Origin: Penium margaritaceum
Lineage: Eukaryota; Streptophyta; Zygnematophyceae; Desmidiales; Peniaceae
Direction: 5' to 3'
DNA: 64,000 nucleotides
NCBI GenBank assembly: GCA_023375785.1
Contig: SZWC01000033.1
Location: 451,509-515,508 of the forward strand
This document shows positions 63,707 through 64,000 of the stretch, piece by piece. Numbering within the stretch: the stretch's first letter is position 1; every line of letters begins with the position of its first letter. A model generated the notes under the pieces. It had not been told where the DNA came from, did no database searches, and saw nothing but the letters and a program-made list of their open reading frames with translations. A program made the position numbers and the translations under genes.

Positions 63707-64000
63707 TTGAGAGCTTATTCAAGCTCAAAGTTGCAAAATTTGAAATTCCGCCTGCGTCAATCTTTCTATGATTAAACTAACTTTGTTATCATTCATACTT
63801 TTGAAAACTACCCTCTAACATTACACCCCCTTGTTTTATGCCCTTTACCCATAGGAACCCTTATAATGTCATTTGGACATCATATGAACACCATGTGCGC
63901 TGGCTTAGTGCTTTTAGAGTTAGATTCTGGAGCGGTAGGTCCTGGGTTTGAGTCTTTGTACGCACAATATAGAATAGGCTCGCGACCTGGGGTGGGGGGG
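63707..64000 (+). repeat. Satellite-embedded SINE-like insert, copy 7 (truncated by window)
   Basis: Left part and tRNA-like core of the same block, ending in the poly-G tract at the window edge. Confidence 0.72.

Larger units (their letters stand above)
57640..64000. repeat. 190-bp satellite, array segment 4
   Basis: About 28 monomers in the long-cycle arrangement, including A2, B2, C2 types and two G-H-insert modules near 59.3 and 63.5 kb. The A2 monomer expected near 58160 is missing: F runs straight into B2. A hAT-like element interrupts a D monomer at 62437. The window ends inside a SINE-like insert. No gene is present. Confidence 0.93.

Overview
This window is eukaryotic, repeat-dominated nuclear DNA, most likely from a green plant or streptophyte alga. 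The evidence is a primer-binding site matching plant initiator-Met tRNA, plant-type Ty1/copia and Ty3/gypsy polyproteins, and a hAT-like miniature element. I cannot name the species. I see no cellular protein-coding gene, rRNA gene or functional tRNA gene. Every convincing reading frame belongs to a decayed retrotransposon.

The matrix is a tandem satellite with a monomer of about 190 bp. It fills 1-902, 6639-11772, 15466-48544 and 57640-64000. It has two levels of order. One is a six-monomer higher-order repeat (types A to F, about 1145 bp, clearest at 38.35-46.4 kb). The other is a unit of about 3.55-3.73 kb (roughly 16 monomers) that carries a non-satellite insert of about 0.5 kb with a tRNA-like (SINE-like) core and a poly-G tract. 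Seven copies of that insert are present. Three of them contain assembly gaps, all inside the poly-G tract.

Three LTR elements are inserted into the satellite, all on the + strand and each with a 5-bp target-site duplication. (1) A complete but dead Ty1/copia element lies at 903-6638, with 730-bp LTRs about 95% identical. Its gag-pol frame has eight stop codons but no frameshift, and the RT YxDD box is damaged. (2) A non-autonomous element lies at 11773-15465, with 614-bp LTRs about 90% identical. It keeps a perfect initiator-Met primer-binding site, a long C-rich repetitive leader and only a short gag-like ORF. (3) A Ty3/gypsy element lies at 48545-57639, with 1378-bp LTRs about 94% identical. 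Its domain order is gag, protease, RT and RNase H; no integrase is visible, and a second protease-like domain sits next to the 3' LTR. A 461-bp hAT-like MITE with an 8-bp target-site duplication lies at 62437-62897.

The regular satellite hierarchy, short dyad symmetries and nested retroelements fit a centromeric or other heterochromatic array. That is inference; sequence alone does not prove it. LTR and monomer identities are hand counts.
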